A stretch of 64,000 nucleotides of DNA from Tolypothrix sp. NIES-4075 (lineage in GTDB: Bacteria; Cyanobacteriota; Cyanobacteriia; Cyanobacteriales; Nostocaceae). The notes under the pieces were generated by a model. The model was not told the DNA's origin, searched no databases, and saw only the letters and a list, made by a program, of their open reading frames with translations. Location: assembly GCF_002218085.1 (NCBI RefSeq), contig NZ_BDUC01000006.1:248001-312000 (forward strand), written 5' to 3'. Below are positions 34,216 to 43,154 of the stretch, piece after piece. The position numbers and the translations under genes are program-made. Each line of letters starts with the position of its first letter. Within the stretch, counting starts at the first letter, position 1.

Positions 34216-34539
34216 ACTTACAGTAAAGGAGTTGTGGGCATTCAGTATCTCTTGTGGCATACCACCGCCGGATGGAACTGGTGGAGTACCTTGTTTAACT
34301 TGTTTGAAGGATGAAATCTTATCATTCCATTCATTGCTGACCCAAGGATATTCACCTGGTGTAAGCGGAAAACTTCTCCCTTGGAAGTTTGCATTCTCAA
34401 AAAATTCCTAAGTGCCGGAGTAAACTTTAATCGAAGATATTTTGTCATTCCAAAAATCTCCAACATAAGAATAGTCCTGATCAAGAGAACCTGATGTGGC
34501 TCCAGATAATTGGGAATCTATAAAAATTTCGACTGACAT
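34210..34539 (-). pseudogene. Betagamma-crystallin - CAP protein, truncated and with an in-frame stop
   Basis: The ATG at 34537-34539 opens MSVEIFIDSQLSGATSGSLD, then YSYVGDFWNDKISSIKVYSG, a betagamma-crystallin motif, and stops with TAG at 34408-34410. The same frame continues directly as EFFENANFQGRSFPLTPGEY and PWVSNEWNDKISSFKQV, a second crystallin motif, then a Pro/Gly linker and EILNAHNSFTVSA, which is the start of a CAP/SCP domain. There the frame enters a dispersed repeat and ends at 34210. So the original was a crystallin-crystallin-CAP secreted-type protein; one nonsense codon (possibly from TGG) and a 3' truncation have inactivated it. The first 43 residues could still be made as a single-motif peptide. 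Confidence 0.7.
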
Positions 34540-35266
34540 AATTAACGCTCCACAATTTGAAAAGTAGTTATTTTGGGCTAATACCAAACACAACAGCAAC
34601 TCTCCCCGTATCGTACTTTCTGATAACGGGTTAGGTTTAAGTTGGGATTATCATTAGAGTATTAGCCCTAAAAGTACAGTTAATAGTATTTTGCGGATTT
34701 CCTGCGCTCAAAGCTACCAAAGTTTGCAACTTTAAGAAAAAAGTTAAGGATTTAGCACTAGCAAATCCCCAAAGCCTTTCCCCATATTGATTTCAGTTAC
34801 CGAAAATTTCATCAGTTCGCAAATATTAGTTAACGTAGTTCTTAACTTGAGAAAAAACCCCAAGTTAAGAATTATGCTTCTGTTTACCTTTTCCTGCACA
34901 AACTCCAATTCCTAGAGGCGTTGGGAATAAACTTTTTGGAATTGCATCCGTAAGATTTGTAACTAAAGTTCAACATAGTTTTGAAATGCTCCCTGACGGC
35001 ATCCCCATCTATCAGGCATTTCTCTGACTTATCAAGATAGCGCAAGCTTCAGACATTAATACAAACTGATACAAAGTTGGTATTTATACCAGCAAATGCC
35101 AGATATGAACTATGGGGCTTCAGGCATTAAAACTTGATTTTTTGGTGTATAAATATTGCTATTTATCTCAATTTAATCCCCAAAAGCCTGAAACAACTGA
35201 ATTGCGTTTATTTACATGATAGTAAATTTGGGCGTTGCATAAGTCATAAGAGTATTGACCTATAAC
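34540..35266. other. Spacer without recognised genes
   Basis: About 730 bases between the crystallin gene and the first insertion sequence. It should contain the promoter of the crystallin/chitinase/protease run. I see no coding frame or strong hairpin. Confidence 0.4.
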
Positions 35267-35308
35267 TAAGTAAGTCGGCGGGAAAATTTATAAGTATGTA
35301 ACGAAAGC

Positions 35309-35959
35309 TTAACCACAGCTATTAGAGTTAAATTTAATACGTTGTGTACTATGGTTTCCTTTTTCCCCTCTAGTTTGAATACCATCAATTACGGCATAGG
35401 CAAGTTGTAGCTCGTCATCAAACATTTTTCCCGCTAGTTCATCTTTTTTAAGGTGTTGCCATTCCAATTCAATCGGGTTCATTTGAGAGCAATATTTAGG
35501 CAAAAAGAAGATGTACAAACCCATCCGTTCCCACTTTGACCATAACTGTTGTACCTGTTGACATCGATGTATTGGACCGTTGTCCTGCACTATTACTCTC
35601 ATGCGTCCTATGTTTTGGGCATCAAGAGCTTCAAGCTCCATCATCTCAATGTAAGATTTACGACTAACACCCCCAATAACCAAACCGTAAATAAAACTGA
35701 TTAAAGGTTGAAAAAACCCAATAATACTTAATCTGCGACCACGACGCTGGGTTTGTTCCAAGTGTTTTTGCTCTCCTCGGTGGTAATAAGTGTAACTAGG
35801 CTCACTCCAGGCACAAAACCCTGATTCGTCTAAATATTTTAGGTCTATTTCTCCGGCAGCAGCAGCTAGTTGCAGCATATCTAAGTCTGCCTGCTTTTTC
35901 TCACGTACTATGGGGTCTTGTTTTCCTTTATGACTCTTTCTGGCTCTTTTCCAAATCAC
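35309..35959 (-). CDS. IS630 transposase, DDE catalytic part (ORF B)
   Basis: 216 residues with the Tc1/IS630 catalytic triad: Asp in YLDESGFCAW, Asp in IVQDNGPIHR, and Glu in QMNPIELEWQHL. It is made by frameshifting from ORF A (35956-36363) at a run of seven A residues followed by five G (A AAA AAA GGG GG), where ribosomes or the polymerase can slip by one base. The fused protein would cut and paste the element at TA sites. Confidence 0.82.
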   Translation of the reverse strand: MIWKRARKSHKGKQDPIVREKKQADLDMLQLAAAAGEIDLKYLDESGFCAWSEPSYTYYHRGEQKHLEQTQRRGRRLSIIGFFQPLISFIYGLVIGGVSRKSYIEMMELEALDAQNIGRMRVIVQDNGPIHRCQQVQQLWSKWERMGLYIFFLPKYCSQMNPIELEWQHLKKDELAGKMFDDELQLAYAVIDGIQTRGEKGNHSTQRIKFNSNSCG

Positions 35960-36363
35960 CCCCTTTTTTTGAGTACCCGTCTTAATCTATCGGGACTCAG
36001 TTTAATGTGGCGATCGCGTTCTAATTTTTGGGCTAATTGAAGACTGTTGTATGTGCGTGGTTCTGTTTTCAAACATTCTTCCAAAAATATGATGTCTTCT
36101 TCGTTATACTTCGTTTTACCCCCTCGACCCGATTTTTCCCAAAGCCCTTGTATACCAAGCTTTTCCCATTTATGTAAAACTTCTCTTACCGTTTGAGGAG
36201 TCCAATTGAAATGAGCAGCTATTTTTTCCACGTACCAGCCATGTGCGTTTAACCTGACTACCTCTGCTCTGTCTTTCACTTTCTGTGGTACATCCGCAGT
36301 TCTTAGGTTTAAAAGGGTTTTGTCTTGCTCACGAGTTAGAAATACCCTGATGCGAGCGCCCAT
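35956..36363 (-). CDS. IS630 transposase, helix-turn-helix part (ORF A)
   Basis: 135 residues: two helix-turn-helix units (VRLNAHGWYVEKIAAHFNW and YNSLQLAQKLERDRHIKLSP) as in IS630/Tc1 DNA-binding domains. Ends LKKRG at the slippery A-run, four bases past the start of ORF B. Confidence 0.8.
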   Translation of the reverse strand: MGARIRVFLTREQDKTLLNLRTADVPQKVKDRAEVVRLNAHGWYVEKIAAHFNWTPQTVREVLHKWEKLGIQGLWEKSGRGGKTKYNEEDIIFLEECLKTEPRTYNSLQLAQKLERDRHIKLSPDRLRRVLKKRG

Positions 36364-36490
36364 ATCTCAATTACCTCGGTAGACACATTCTCAGTATTTA
36401 CTTATCTTTACATAGTTTGGTTTTTTCACGCCGACCTACTTATAAGTAGATTACTAAGCCCATTTTTATACTTAATATTTCTAGTTAAAA

Positions 36491-36659
36491 ATGCAATTAA
36501 AATCGAAAAATCATCTACGGCGGCGGGGTGCGACTCTGACGGATCAAGGCTCAAGAAAACTCAATAATGCAAAAGCTGAGGTAGAAATTGAAGAAAACTT
36601 TAAGCGATACACTCTCGAAGCCCTCAGTGAGGCAACAGGTTTAACCTCCAATACCCTTA
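36491..36659 (+). pseudogene. N-terminal remnant of an AAA-like ATPase gene
   Basis: MQLKSKNHLRRRGATLTDQG, then NAKAEVEIEENFKRYTLEAL and SEATGLTSNTL: the N-terminal helix-turn-helix module that precedes AAA-like (AAA_35) ATPase domains in many cyanobacterial multidomain proteins. The frame is cut by the second IS630 element at 36660. The C-terminal part of the same protein type is on the other side (37793-38485), but the Walker A region is missing, so DNA was lost as well as interrupted. Confidence 0.65.
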
Positions 36660-37790
36660 TACCAATTTAATATGAAGCTGCATATAATAGAGAAGTGCAA
36701 ACTTGATAACTTTAGATGCCCATGAGTCGTCCGTTTAATATTGAAATCGCAGAGAGCGAAGAGGAACTAAAAAAACGTTTACAAACAGCCAACTTGGGAA
36801 GCCAGAAAGAACAGTTACAGATGTTGTGGTGGCTCAAAAGTGGGCAGGTCGAGGAGCAGCAGGAACTAGGAAAACGCTTGGGTAGAGATACTTCAACGGT
36901 GACAAGATGGTTACAGAAATATCGATTGGGTGGGCTTTCTAGGTTATTAGAAATTAAGAAAGCACCTGGTGCCAACCGAAAAATAAATGATGTTGCGATC
37001 GCCGCACTCAAAATCGAGTTGGAAACTGGAATTGGGTTTAGTAGTTATGGTGCGATAGTAGAGTGGTTAAAAAAAGAACATGGACTTGATATTGAGTATG
37101 GAACGGTTTATGCATTAGTTCGATATCGATGCTTGTGCAAAACTAAAAGTACCACGTCCTAAAAGCTACAAGCAGGACGAAAAGTTGGTATCTGAGTTTA
37201 AAAAAAACTTGGTATCATTCTGAACTGTCTCAAAAAGCTTTTGGCAGAAGAAAAGTGCGTCCACTACCTATGTCAGGATGAAACTAGGGTTGGGCTTAAA
37301 ACCTTAACAGGGAAAGTAATTACGGCTGCTGGAGTTAAGCCCACTGTATCTGTTAAATGGCAACGAGATAATTTTTGGATTTATGGTGCGATCGCTCCCT
37401 TAACGGGACAACATTTTCAACATGAATATCCCAAACTCAATGGTGAGTATTTTCAACAGTTTTTAGACTGGTTATCTCAGCAATTAGGTGACGACTATGC
37501 AATTTTACAGATTGATCAAGCTCCCGCTCATATAAGTTCCGCGATTCGCTGGCCAGAAAATATTATACCTTTGCTTCAACCACCGCATTCTCCGGAACTT
37601 AACCCGATTGAAAGGCTTTGGCAGTTCATTAAAAAATCACTGAAAAATGAACTTTTTTCTTCTCTACAAAATTTACGCGATCGCATACAAGAGATATTTG
37701 ATCGACTTACATCTGAGCAGGTAATTTCTGTCTCCTCTTATAACTTTATTTTAGAAGCTCTTTTCTATGCAGCTTCATATTAAATTGGTA
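36660..37790 (+). mobile_element. IS630-family insertion sequence (second), degraded
   Basis: Perfect 25-bp terminal inverted repeats: TACCAATTTAATATGAAGCT and GCATA at 36660-36684, and the reverse complement at 37766-37790. The TA at both ends fits target duplication. Total 1131 bp, different in sequence from the IS at 35267-36442 and in opposite orientation. The transposase frame is broken twice. Confidence 0.88.
36716..37783 (+). pseudogene. Transposase of the second IS630 element, two frameshifts
   Basis: The first frame (36716-37162) has the helix-turn-helix part: QEELGKRLGRDTSTVTRWLQ-type helices and GLSRLLEIKKAPGANRKIND. It should continue as KLKVPRPKSYKQDEKLVSEF, found in a second frame (about 37140-37228), and then ILNCLKKLLAEEKCVHYLCQ in a third frame leading into the catalytic part (37241-37783) with QDETRVGLKT, LQIDQAPAHISS and SPELNPIERLWQF, so the triad itself is intact. 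One slip could be programmed, as in other IS630 elements, but two make an active enzyme unlikely. Confidence 0.75.
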
Positions 37791-37792
37791 TT

Positions 37793-38485
37793 ATCTTAGT
37801 TAACCTTGATCATGCTGCGTCTCCAAGGGAGAATCGCCTCCTGGTCATTGCTATCGATGAACTCAACCAGCTTTTTGCCTACCCGGACATTGCTCGTGAA
37901 TTTCTCCTACTTTTGCGAAGTTGGTCTGAGCTAGCTCAAGCAAGGGTAGCAGACAGCAATCCTTGGCAAAAGTTGCGACTGGTGACGGTTCATTCTACTG
38001 AAATCCTGATGCCTGGCTCGATCAATCTCTCTGTCTTGAATACTGGGCTGGTTATTGATTTACCTGAGTTTACCTCTGTTCAGGTGCAGGATCTAGCAGC
38101 TCGGTGGGGAGAGGAAATGACGGTGCAACACATTGAGCAATTGATTACCCTTTTGGGAGGACATCCCTATCGCTTGCAGTTGGCTTTTTATTACCTACAG
38201 CAGCAGACAATAACTTTGGAAGAACTGTTAGAAAATTCTGCGTTCACCACCGCCATCTATGCAGACCACCTAGAACAGCAATGGTGGAACCTGCAACGCT
38301 ATCCCGATTTATGGACAGTATTTACGCAGATCGTCAGGCAATCAAGTCCTGTAGATTGCCAAGCAGAGCAAGGCTCTCAGTTGTACAAGATGGGGTTGGT
38401 GCATTTACATGGTATAATGGCAAGTCTCGCCTGCGAGTTATTTCGTCCGTTTTTCCGCGATCGCCTAGCGCAAATCAACAGTTAG
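37793..38485 (+). pseudogene. C-terminal part of an AAA-like (AAA_35) ATPase gene
   Basis: From 37793 the frame reads ILVNLDHAASPRENRLLVIA, then IDELNQLFAYPDIAREFLLL (Walker B-like Asp-Glu), LRLVTVHSTEILMPGSINLS, LVIDLPEFTSVQVQDLAARW and LLGGHPYRLQLAFYYL, to FRPFFRDRLAQINS. This order of motifs is the AAA-like domain found in cyanobacterial signalling NTPases. No start codon and no Walker A; the N-terminal part lies beyond the IS630 insertion. A GTG or TTG inside the frame could start a fragment, but function is unlikely. Confidence 0.7.
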
Positions 38486-38589
38486 GGGTGCCAAGAACAG
38501 GCACGCGAATTGCAAGCGGGATGAGACAACACCGCACAAGTAAGCCCCAACCAAGAGTTCACTGCTACCAACGGTAGACAAAAGATAGC

Positions 38590-41004
38590 CTACAGGCTAG
38601 AAGCCTCAGGCTTATAAGCTGTCGGTGCTGTTGTGGGTTCAGTAATAACTGATACGCAAGCATTCACCAAAGGCAATAACGGACCGAGTTGTTCTTGTCC
38701 GTTCACGGCTAATTCACTGTGACATAAATACACTTTCTCAGATACACGAGAGAGCAAATCTGCCAAAATTCGTTGCAGTCGCTGTTCTTCTGACAATTTC
38801 TCGTCTTCTGCTGTCCAAGGCTCCCCTAATCTCTGTTGCAGAAAGAAAGGGGCACCAAACAACGTCGCTGCACCACCTTTTGACCATAAAGGTGAACCTG
38901 CATCCAGCCAAAAATGCCAGCGGTGCGATCGCCTACTTGCGCGATATTGAAAGATTGTCGCTAAAGTGACAGCTTTGCTAGCCGGTCCCACCGGACGCAT
39001 TGGGTAAGGGTTTGCGGTAATAGTTCCCCGACGCAGCAGTTGTATGAATTCACCGACGGTGGGGGATGGGGAGTGGGGAGAGGGGGAGAGGGGGGGAGGG
39101 GGAGCTGGGGAAGCTGGGGAAGAAATTTCTTCTTGTCTCCAAGGAGTCCCCTTGTCTCCAAGGAGTCCCCCTTGTCCCCCCATCCCCATGTCTTTTAATG
39201 GGGTTTGTCGGAGTCTGGTATCAATTTCCCAGTAATGTTGGGCGGTTTCCAGTAATTCCCGCAGTGCGGCTAATTGCTCGTAGGGAAGGTTGCTACCATT
39301 CCATAAAAAGCGTTGAATTGCTCTGTCTAATAAGGAAATCGGACTGGGGATAAGTCGTAATTCTTGTTGCGATCGCTGTTGTTCTATCCACTCTAATATC
39401 TCAGTATACGCTCTTGTCGCTGCATAGCCGATTCTATCCCAGCGATCAAAAGCGGTAACAGCAAGCAAATTCGGGCGATCGAGATGCGGCACAAAGCAGT
39501 AATCTGCTATTAATCCCGCTCTTACTGGGTCGATGTAGTGACTAGCAGACAAAGAAGGAAATACTAATTCATCTTTCCCCACGCCAGTCGCCTCAACGTT
39601 CGTGACCTCCGCACGGCGCTGGCTCCCCTCTCCCTCTCCCCCCCTGTTCCCCTGTTCCCCGCTATATCCCTTACTCAAAACAACCAGCATCTCCGCCACG
39701 GCATCTCGGTCTACCAAGCGTCCCAAATCAGGATAAACTAGTGCCATGAGTGTAAGTAAGGCACGGATGACCGGTGAAGCTATCAAGGGGCGTTGGTCGT
39801 TAAGCGATTCTAAAAATATTCCTTGCTTGCTGAGGATTTCTACTAGGGTATAACGAGCGATCGCATCTAAACCAGGTGCAATTATTGCAACTTGATCCGC
39901 TTCGACTTCTTTTGTTTTGATTGCTTTGACAATTTCTTCTGCTGTTTGCCGCAACAGTTGGGCGCGGGATGTCGTTTGAATTGATCGCACTACTTCTGGT
40001 AAACTCGAAAGCATCATCGATTGCGTGACTAATTCCACCATCGGCGCAGAAAGCGTATCTGCAAGGCTGTTTTCTGCTGGTTGATTTAAAATTTCTACTC
40101 GACAACGCCTTGCTAACTCTTCTAAGTATTTCGGATCTGCTCCCAATCCCCAACGCACTGCACCATCAGGATTGTAAGTAAAAGCTCCTACAACACCTTC
40201 ATCTAACAAAAAGTCAAACAAACGACGTGCTACACCTGGATACTCATCTACGTCATCTGCTAACACTGCCTGATAACGTTTGACTAAGCGCTCTTGATAA
40301 AGGCGATCGCTTAACAAATGTTGACACCAAAGTTCGGTGATAATTCCATAAGTCAACAATCCCCTCTCCAAACACCAGTTACGCCAGTCTAAAAGCAAAG
40401 TCCCTAACAATTGCGGATCTAAATTTACCGTATTTTCTTGTGGTAATATAGCTTTTGTCAAAATTTGGCTAATATCTTCGCACGCTACGCCACTATAAGC
40501 TGCTAATTGCAATAAGTCTAGGATGCGACGCACCCCGCGATACTCCGAACCTCCCAAAGCTTGAAGAAAGTCTTCATCCAAGCGCGATCGCCAAAGTAAG
40601 GTTGCTAATTCTTGCTCTGTCTCTGGACGTAATCTAACCGGAAATTGAGCTTTTAAGTGTAAAGATTGAATTAATAGGGGCCAAAATAAAATAATCTCAT
40701 CCTGAAAAAACCCCAAGATCGTCTTAGCACGAACTGGATATTTTCCCTGAGTTGATGTCACAATTCTATCAGCCAACTGTCGCCGATTATCGTCATTGGC
40801 GGCAAACACTAGAACTGATGGTTCTGTTTGCTGAAGATACGGGTGTTTTTGTCGCCGTAAATCTTTTTTGTGTCCTGGCTTTTTAGTATAAAATAATTCT
40901 TGGTTTTGATTTTCCGTTTGTACCCAACTACAGAACTGCTTCACCAAGCGAGCAGTCTTACCACTGCGGCTAGCGCCTACAATCCAAAGTGAATCAGAAA
41001 CCAC
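38590..41004 (-). CDS. UvrD/AddB-like P-loop helicase-type protein
   Basis: 804 residues from a GTG start. Walker A is WIVGASRSGKTARLVKQF near the N-terminus; VLVFAANDDNRRQLADRI and the Walker B-like YQAVLADDVDEYPGVARRLF follow, and QVAIIAPGLDAIARYTLVEI resembles helicase domain 2. This is how superfamily 1 (UvrD/RecB/AddB) proteins look; cyanobacterial versions are often annotated as recombinase-family proteins. No C-terminal nuclease motif is visible. Residues around 605-655 are a low-complexity insert (SSPASPAPPPPLSPSPHSPS) encoded by C-rich minisatellite DNA that keeps the frame, with a second smaller one near residues 450-470. It probably acts in DNA repair or recombination; not certain. 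Confidence 0.65.
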   Translation of the reverse strand: MVSDSLWIVGASRSGKTARLVKQFCSWVQTENQNQELFYTKKPGHKKDLRRQKHPYLQQTEPSVLVFAANDDNRRQLADRIVTSTQGKYPVRAKTILGFFQDEIILFWPLLIQSLHLKAQFPVRLRPETEQELATLLWRSRLDEDFLQALGGSEYRGVRRILDLLQLAAYSGVACEDISQILTKAILPQENTVNLDPQLLGTLLLDWRNWCLERGLLTYGIITELWCQHLLSDRLYQERLVKRYQAVLADDVDEYPGVARRLFDFLLDEGVVGAFTYNPDGAVRWGLGADPKYLEELARRCRVEILNQPAENSLADTLSAPMVELVTQSMMLSSLPEVVRSIQTTSRAQLLRQTAEEIVKAIKTKEVEADQVAIIAPGLDAIARYTLVEILSKQGIFLESLNDQRPLIASPVIRALLTLMALVYPDLGRLVDRDAVAEMLVVLSKGYSGEQGNRGGEGEGSQRRAEVTNVEATGVGKDELVFPSLSASHYIDPVRAGLIADYCFVPHLDRPNLLAVTAFDRWDRIGYAATRAYTEILEWIEQQRSQQELRLIPSPISLLDRAIQRFLWNGSNLPYEQLAALRELLETAQHYWEIDTRLRQTPLKDMGMGGQGGLLGDKGTPWRQEEISSPASPAPPPPLSPSPHSPSPTVGEFIQLLRRGTITANPYPMRPVGPASKAVTLATIFQYRASRRSHRWHFWLDAGSPLWSKGGAATLFGAPFFLQQRLGEPWTAEDEKLSEEQRLQRILADLLSRVSEKVYLCHSELAVNGQEQLGPLLPLVNACVSVITEPTTAPTAYKPEASSL
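39060..39190. repeat. In-frame minisatellite inside the helicase-like gene
   Basis: GGGGAGAGGG-type repeats and two copies of CCTTGTCTCCAAGGAGTCCC. The stretch adds about 45 residues of Pro/Ser-rich sequence without shifting the frame. The same type of sequence lies at 17233-17266, 25730-25760 and 54280-54330. Confidence 0.65.
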
Positions 41005-41092
41005 AAACCATCTCCGAAGTTAATCTCTAATTATACCTTATGCGTTAACTTAAAGTTAATAATCACCAAAAAGTGCTGGATGATTGCCGACG

Positions 41093-42427
41093 ATGAAAAT
41101 TTCTGTTTTTAGCCAAAAAATATACAATTTTCTGCTAGCTGCTTACCGATGGTACTTACTGACAGCAGAACGTTCTCTAGATCAAGCTTACAAAGCGGCG
41201 TTACAGATTAAGGCTATAGAAGACGAACATTTTAATGGTAATAAAATAGACTTTGAATCATCTAAGTATACCAGCAGCATGATGGATTATTTTGAGTCAG
41301 ATTTGAAAAAGCAATTAAAAATTGCTCGGATGCGGTTGACAGAGTTTAAAGCTAGCCGTTTTTTTCTCAGTGAATCCAATCAAAAAGCTGCGATGAAAGC
41401 AGGGATAGAATATACTAATCCGGCAACAATTTTAGAAAAGCTGAGATTTATTGATCAAGTTATCGCAAAATATACCATTTTTGATTACGAAACAACTTCT
41501 GAAGATTTAGTTACCGAAACGAAACCGGAAATTATTCCACTAGATTCAGCGATCGCACCAGACATTGCACCCGCACCATTATCAGCAAAGTTATCAAGTA
41601 AAGCTTGGGATAAAAAACCACGAGGTAAGGCAAACTCAACCGGAATATTGCCTCGTTCGATTTTAAGTACCGTCACTCGTTTACAAGTTGAATTAGATCC
41701 GAAGTCCGAAGAAGATGTTGTTAAAAACTTTCGTCAGGCTCAAAGAAGAACAATTATATCTGTCAGATTTTTTCTACTATTAATTATAGTGCCAATTCTG
41801 ACTCATCAGCTATCAAAAACATTAGTTGTCGGACCGATAGTTGATAATTTTAGAAGTTCCGAGCAAACCGGAATCTTCATCAACTATGAAATGGAAGAAG
41901 AAGCACTGCAAGCACTAGAAAAATTTGAAGAGAGAACAAAGTTTGACATTCTCATCGGCAGATTAACCCCTCTATCTCCTCTGGAGATGGAAAACCACGT
42001 AAAAGAAAAAGCGCGGGAGATTGCCGAAGAATTTCGTGCCGAAAGCTCAAGTGCGATTAAAAATGTTTTTGCTGACCTTTGCTCGGTTGTTGCTGTCATC
42101 TGGCTTTTGCTTGTGAGTAAACCCTCCATTGCCGTAATCAAAGATTTCTTCGATAATATAGTATATGGTCTGAGTGATAGTGCCAAAGCATTTATTATCA
42201 TTTTGTTTACCGATATTTTTGTCGGATTTCACTCACCTCATGGATGGGAAGTGCTTCTAGAGGGTGTATCGCGTCATTGGGGACTACCAGGAAATCACGA
42301 TTTTATTTTCTTATTTATTGCCACATTTCCAGTAATTTTAGATACCATCTTTAAATATTGGATCTTCCGATACTTAAACCGGATATCGCCTTCAGCAGTA
42401 GCAACCTACCGCAATATGAATGAATAG
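41093..42427 (+). CDS. pxcA: Proton extrusion protein PcxA (CemA family)
   Basis: 444 residues from the ATG at 41093 (MKISVFSQKIYNFLLAAYRW); an in-frame TTG at 41084 is less likely. The N-terminal soluble half has the family segment TAERSLDQAYKAALQIKAIE. The C-terminal CemA part has four hydrophobic segments: about 226-244 (TIISVRFFLLLIIVPILT), 330-348 (VFADLCSVVAVIWLLLVS), 365-383 and 405-425 (DFIFLFIATFPVILDTIF), with KPSIAVIKDFFDNIVYGLSD between. It takes part in light-driven proton extrusion across the plasma membrane and affects CO2 uptake and NPQ in Synechocystis. Stands alone. Confidence 0.9.
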   Translation: MKISVFSQKIYNFLLAAYRWYLLTAERSLDQAYKAALQIKAIEDEHFNGNKIDFESSKYTSSMMDYFESDLKKQLKIARMRLTEFKASRFFLSESNQKAAMKAGIEYTNPATILEKLRFIDQVIAKYTIFDYETTSEDLVTETKPEIIPLDSAIAPDIAPAPLSAKLSSKAWDKKPRGKANSTGILPRSILSTVTRLQVELDPKSEEDVVKNFRQAQRRTIISVRFFLLLIIVPILTHQLSKTLVVGPIVDNFRSSEQTGIFINYEMEEEALQALEKFEERTKFDILIGRLTPLSPLEMENHVKEKAREIAEEFRAESSSAIKNVFADLCSVVAVIWLLLVSKPSIAVIKDFFDNIVYGLSDSAKAFIIILFTDIFVGFHSPHGWEVLLEGVSRHWGLPGNHDFIFLFIATFPVILDTIFKYWIFRYLNRISPSAVATYRNMNE

Positions 42428-42546
42428 ACTTCGGGCAAAAAATCGCTGAGTGAGTATTTTTTACTACCATACCTAAAATTTTGCTGATTTGCTTGCGAAC
42501 AAAGCAGAAAAAAATCAGTCTTTTCTACTAATAGAGTCATAAAGCC

Positions 42547-42912
42547 ATGATTATCAAACAAACACTTTCATTATTAGCAGTCTCTGCTTTGATGGCATTA
42601 CCAGCAGGTATTGCCAGCGCAGATGACATTGACGTTCAGACCGGCAACATGAGAGTCAGAGTTAGTGAAGACGGTACTACAATAATTAATTCGACTCCCA
42701 AACAAACAATTCTCGTTCCTAGTCGTCGCTTACCTACCTCAAGGCTACGTGTTCTACCAAATCGTAACCAGCGTTACAGCGTTTGGAAAAATTCTCGATC
42801 AACGCCAAATATTTGTAATGGCAGAAAAATAACCCAGCAAAGTACTCAAAGCAATAGATCTGGTACTTCGGTTAACCGCACTTACAGTTCCATGACGACA
42901 ACATCTTGTTAA
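42547..42912 (+). CDS. Small secreted protein, paralogue of 47716-48225
   Basis: 121 residues with a Sec signal peptide (IIKQTLSLLAVSALMALPAG, cleavage probably after ASA). The mature part begins DDIDVQTGNMRVRVSEDGTT and ends CNGRKITQQSTQSNRSGTSV, then NRTYSSMTTTSC. The ending is shared with the protein at 47716-48225 (CNGR-IT, SG-SVNR-YSSMTTT-C), so they are one family; the two conserved Cys may form a disulfide. Function unknown; exported, Ser/Thr/Asn-rich, basic. Its relatives sit among the secreted-protein cluster 5 kb away. Confidence 0.72.
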   Translation: MIIKQTLSLLAVSALMALPAGIASADDIDVQTGNMRVRVSEDGTTIINSTPKQTILVPSRRLPTSRLRVLPNRNQRYSVWKNSRSTPNICNGRKITQQSTQSNRSGTSVNRTYSSMTTTSC

Positions 42913-42963
42913 CAACTTAGTAAATGCTTGTGAAGCACTTACTAACTTACGCTATAAACACGC

Positions 42964-43006
42964 AACCCCTGCATCTATCCAAACAAAGGAAAAGTGCAGG
43001 GGTTTT
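42964..43006 (+). terminator. Intrinsic terminator of the small secreted protein gene
   Basis: AACCCCTGCA pairs with TGCAGGGGTT, followed by TTT, about 50 bases after the stop. Confidence 0.75.
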
Positions 43007-43073
43007 CACAACTTGCGCGATCGCGCAAAAATAACTTACAGCAGATTGCAACACGAGTGAGGTACAGATCATC

Positions 43074-43101
43074 GTAGGGGCACAATATATTGTGCCCCTA
43101 C
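43074..43101. repeat. 28-bp perfect palindrome
   Basis: GTAGGGGCACAATA and TATTGTGCCCCTAC form a perfect palindrome. Its core GTAGGGGC...GCCCCTAC is a common dispersed repeat type in filamentous cyanobacteria. Confidence 0.7.
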
Positions 43102-43154
43102 CCGTGTACTTCCTGCAACCTGAAATACGCTGTATATCATGTCCGTTTAATCAC

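Larger units (their letters stand above)
35267..36442 (-). mobile_element. IS630-family insertion sequence (first)
   Basis: Terminal inverted repeats TAAGTAAGTCGGCGGGAAAA at 35267-35286 and TAAGTAGGTCGGCGTGAAAA (reverse strand, ending 36442) bound about 1.18 kb carrying two overlapping transposase frames. The TA at each end fits the IS630/Tc1 target TA duplication. Both frames appear intact, so it may be active. Confidence 0.8.
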
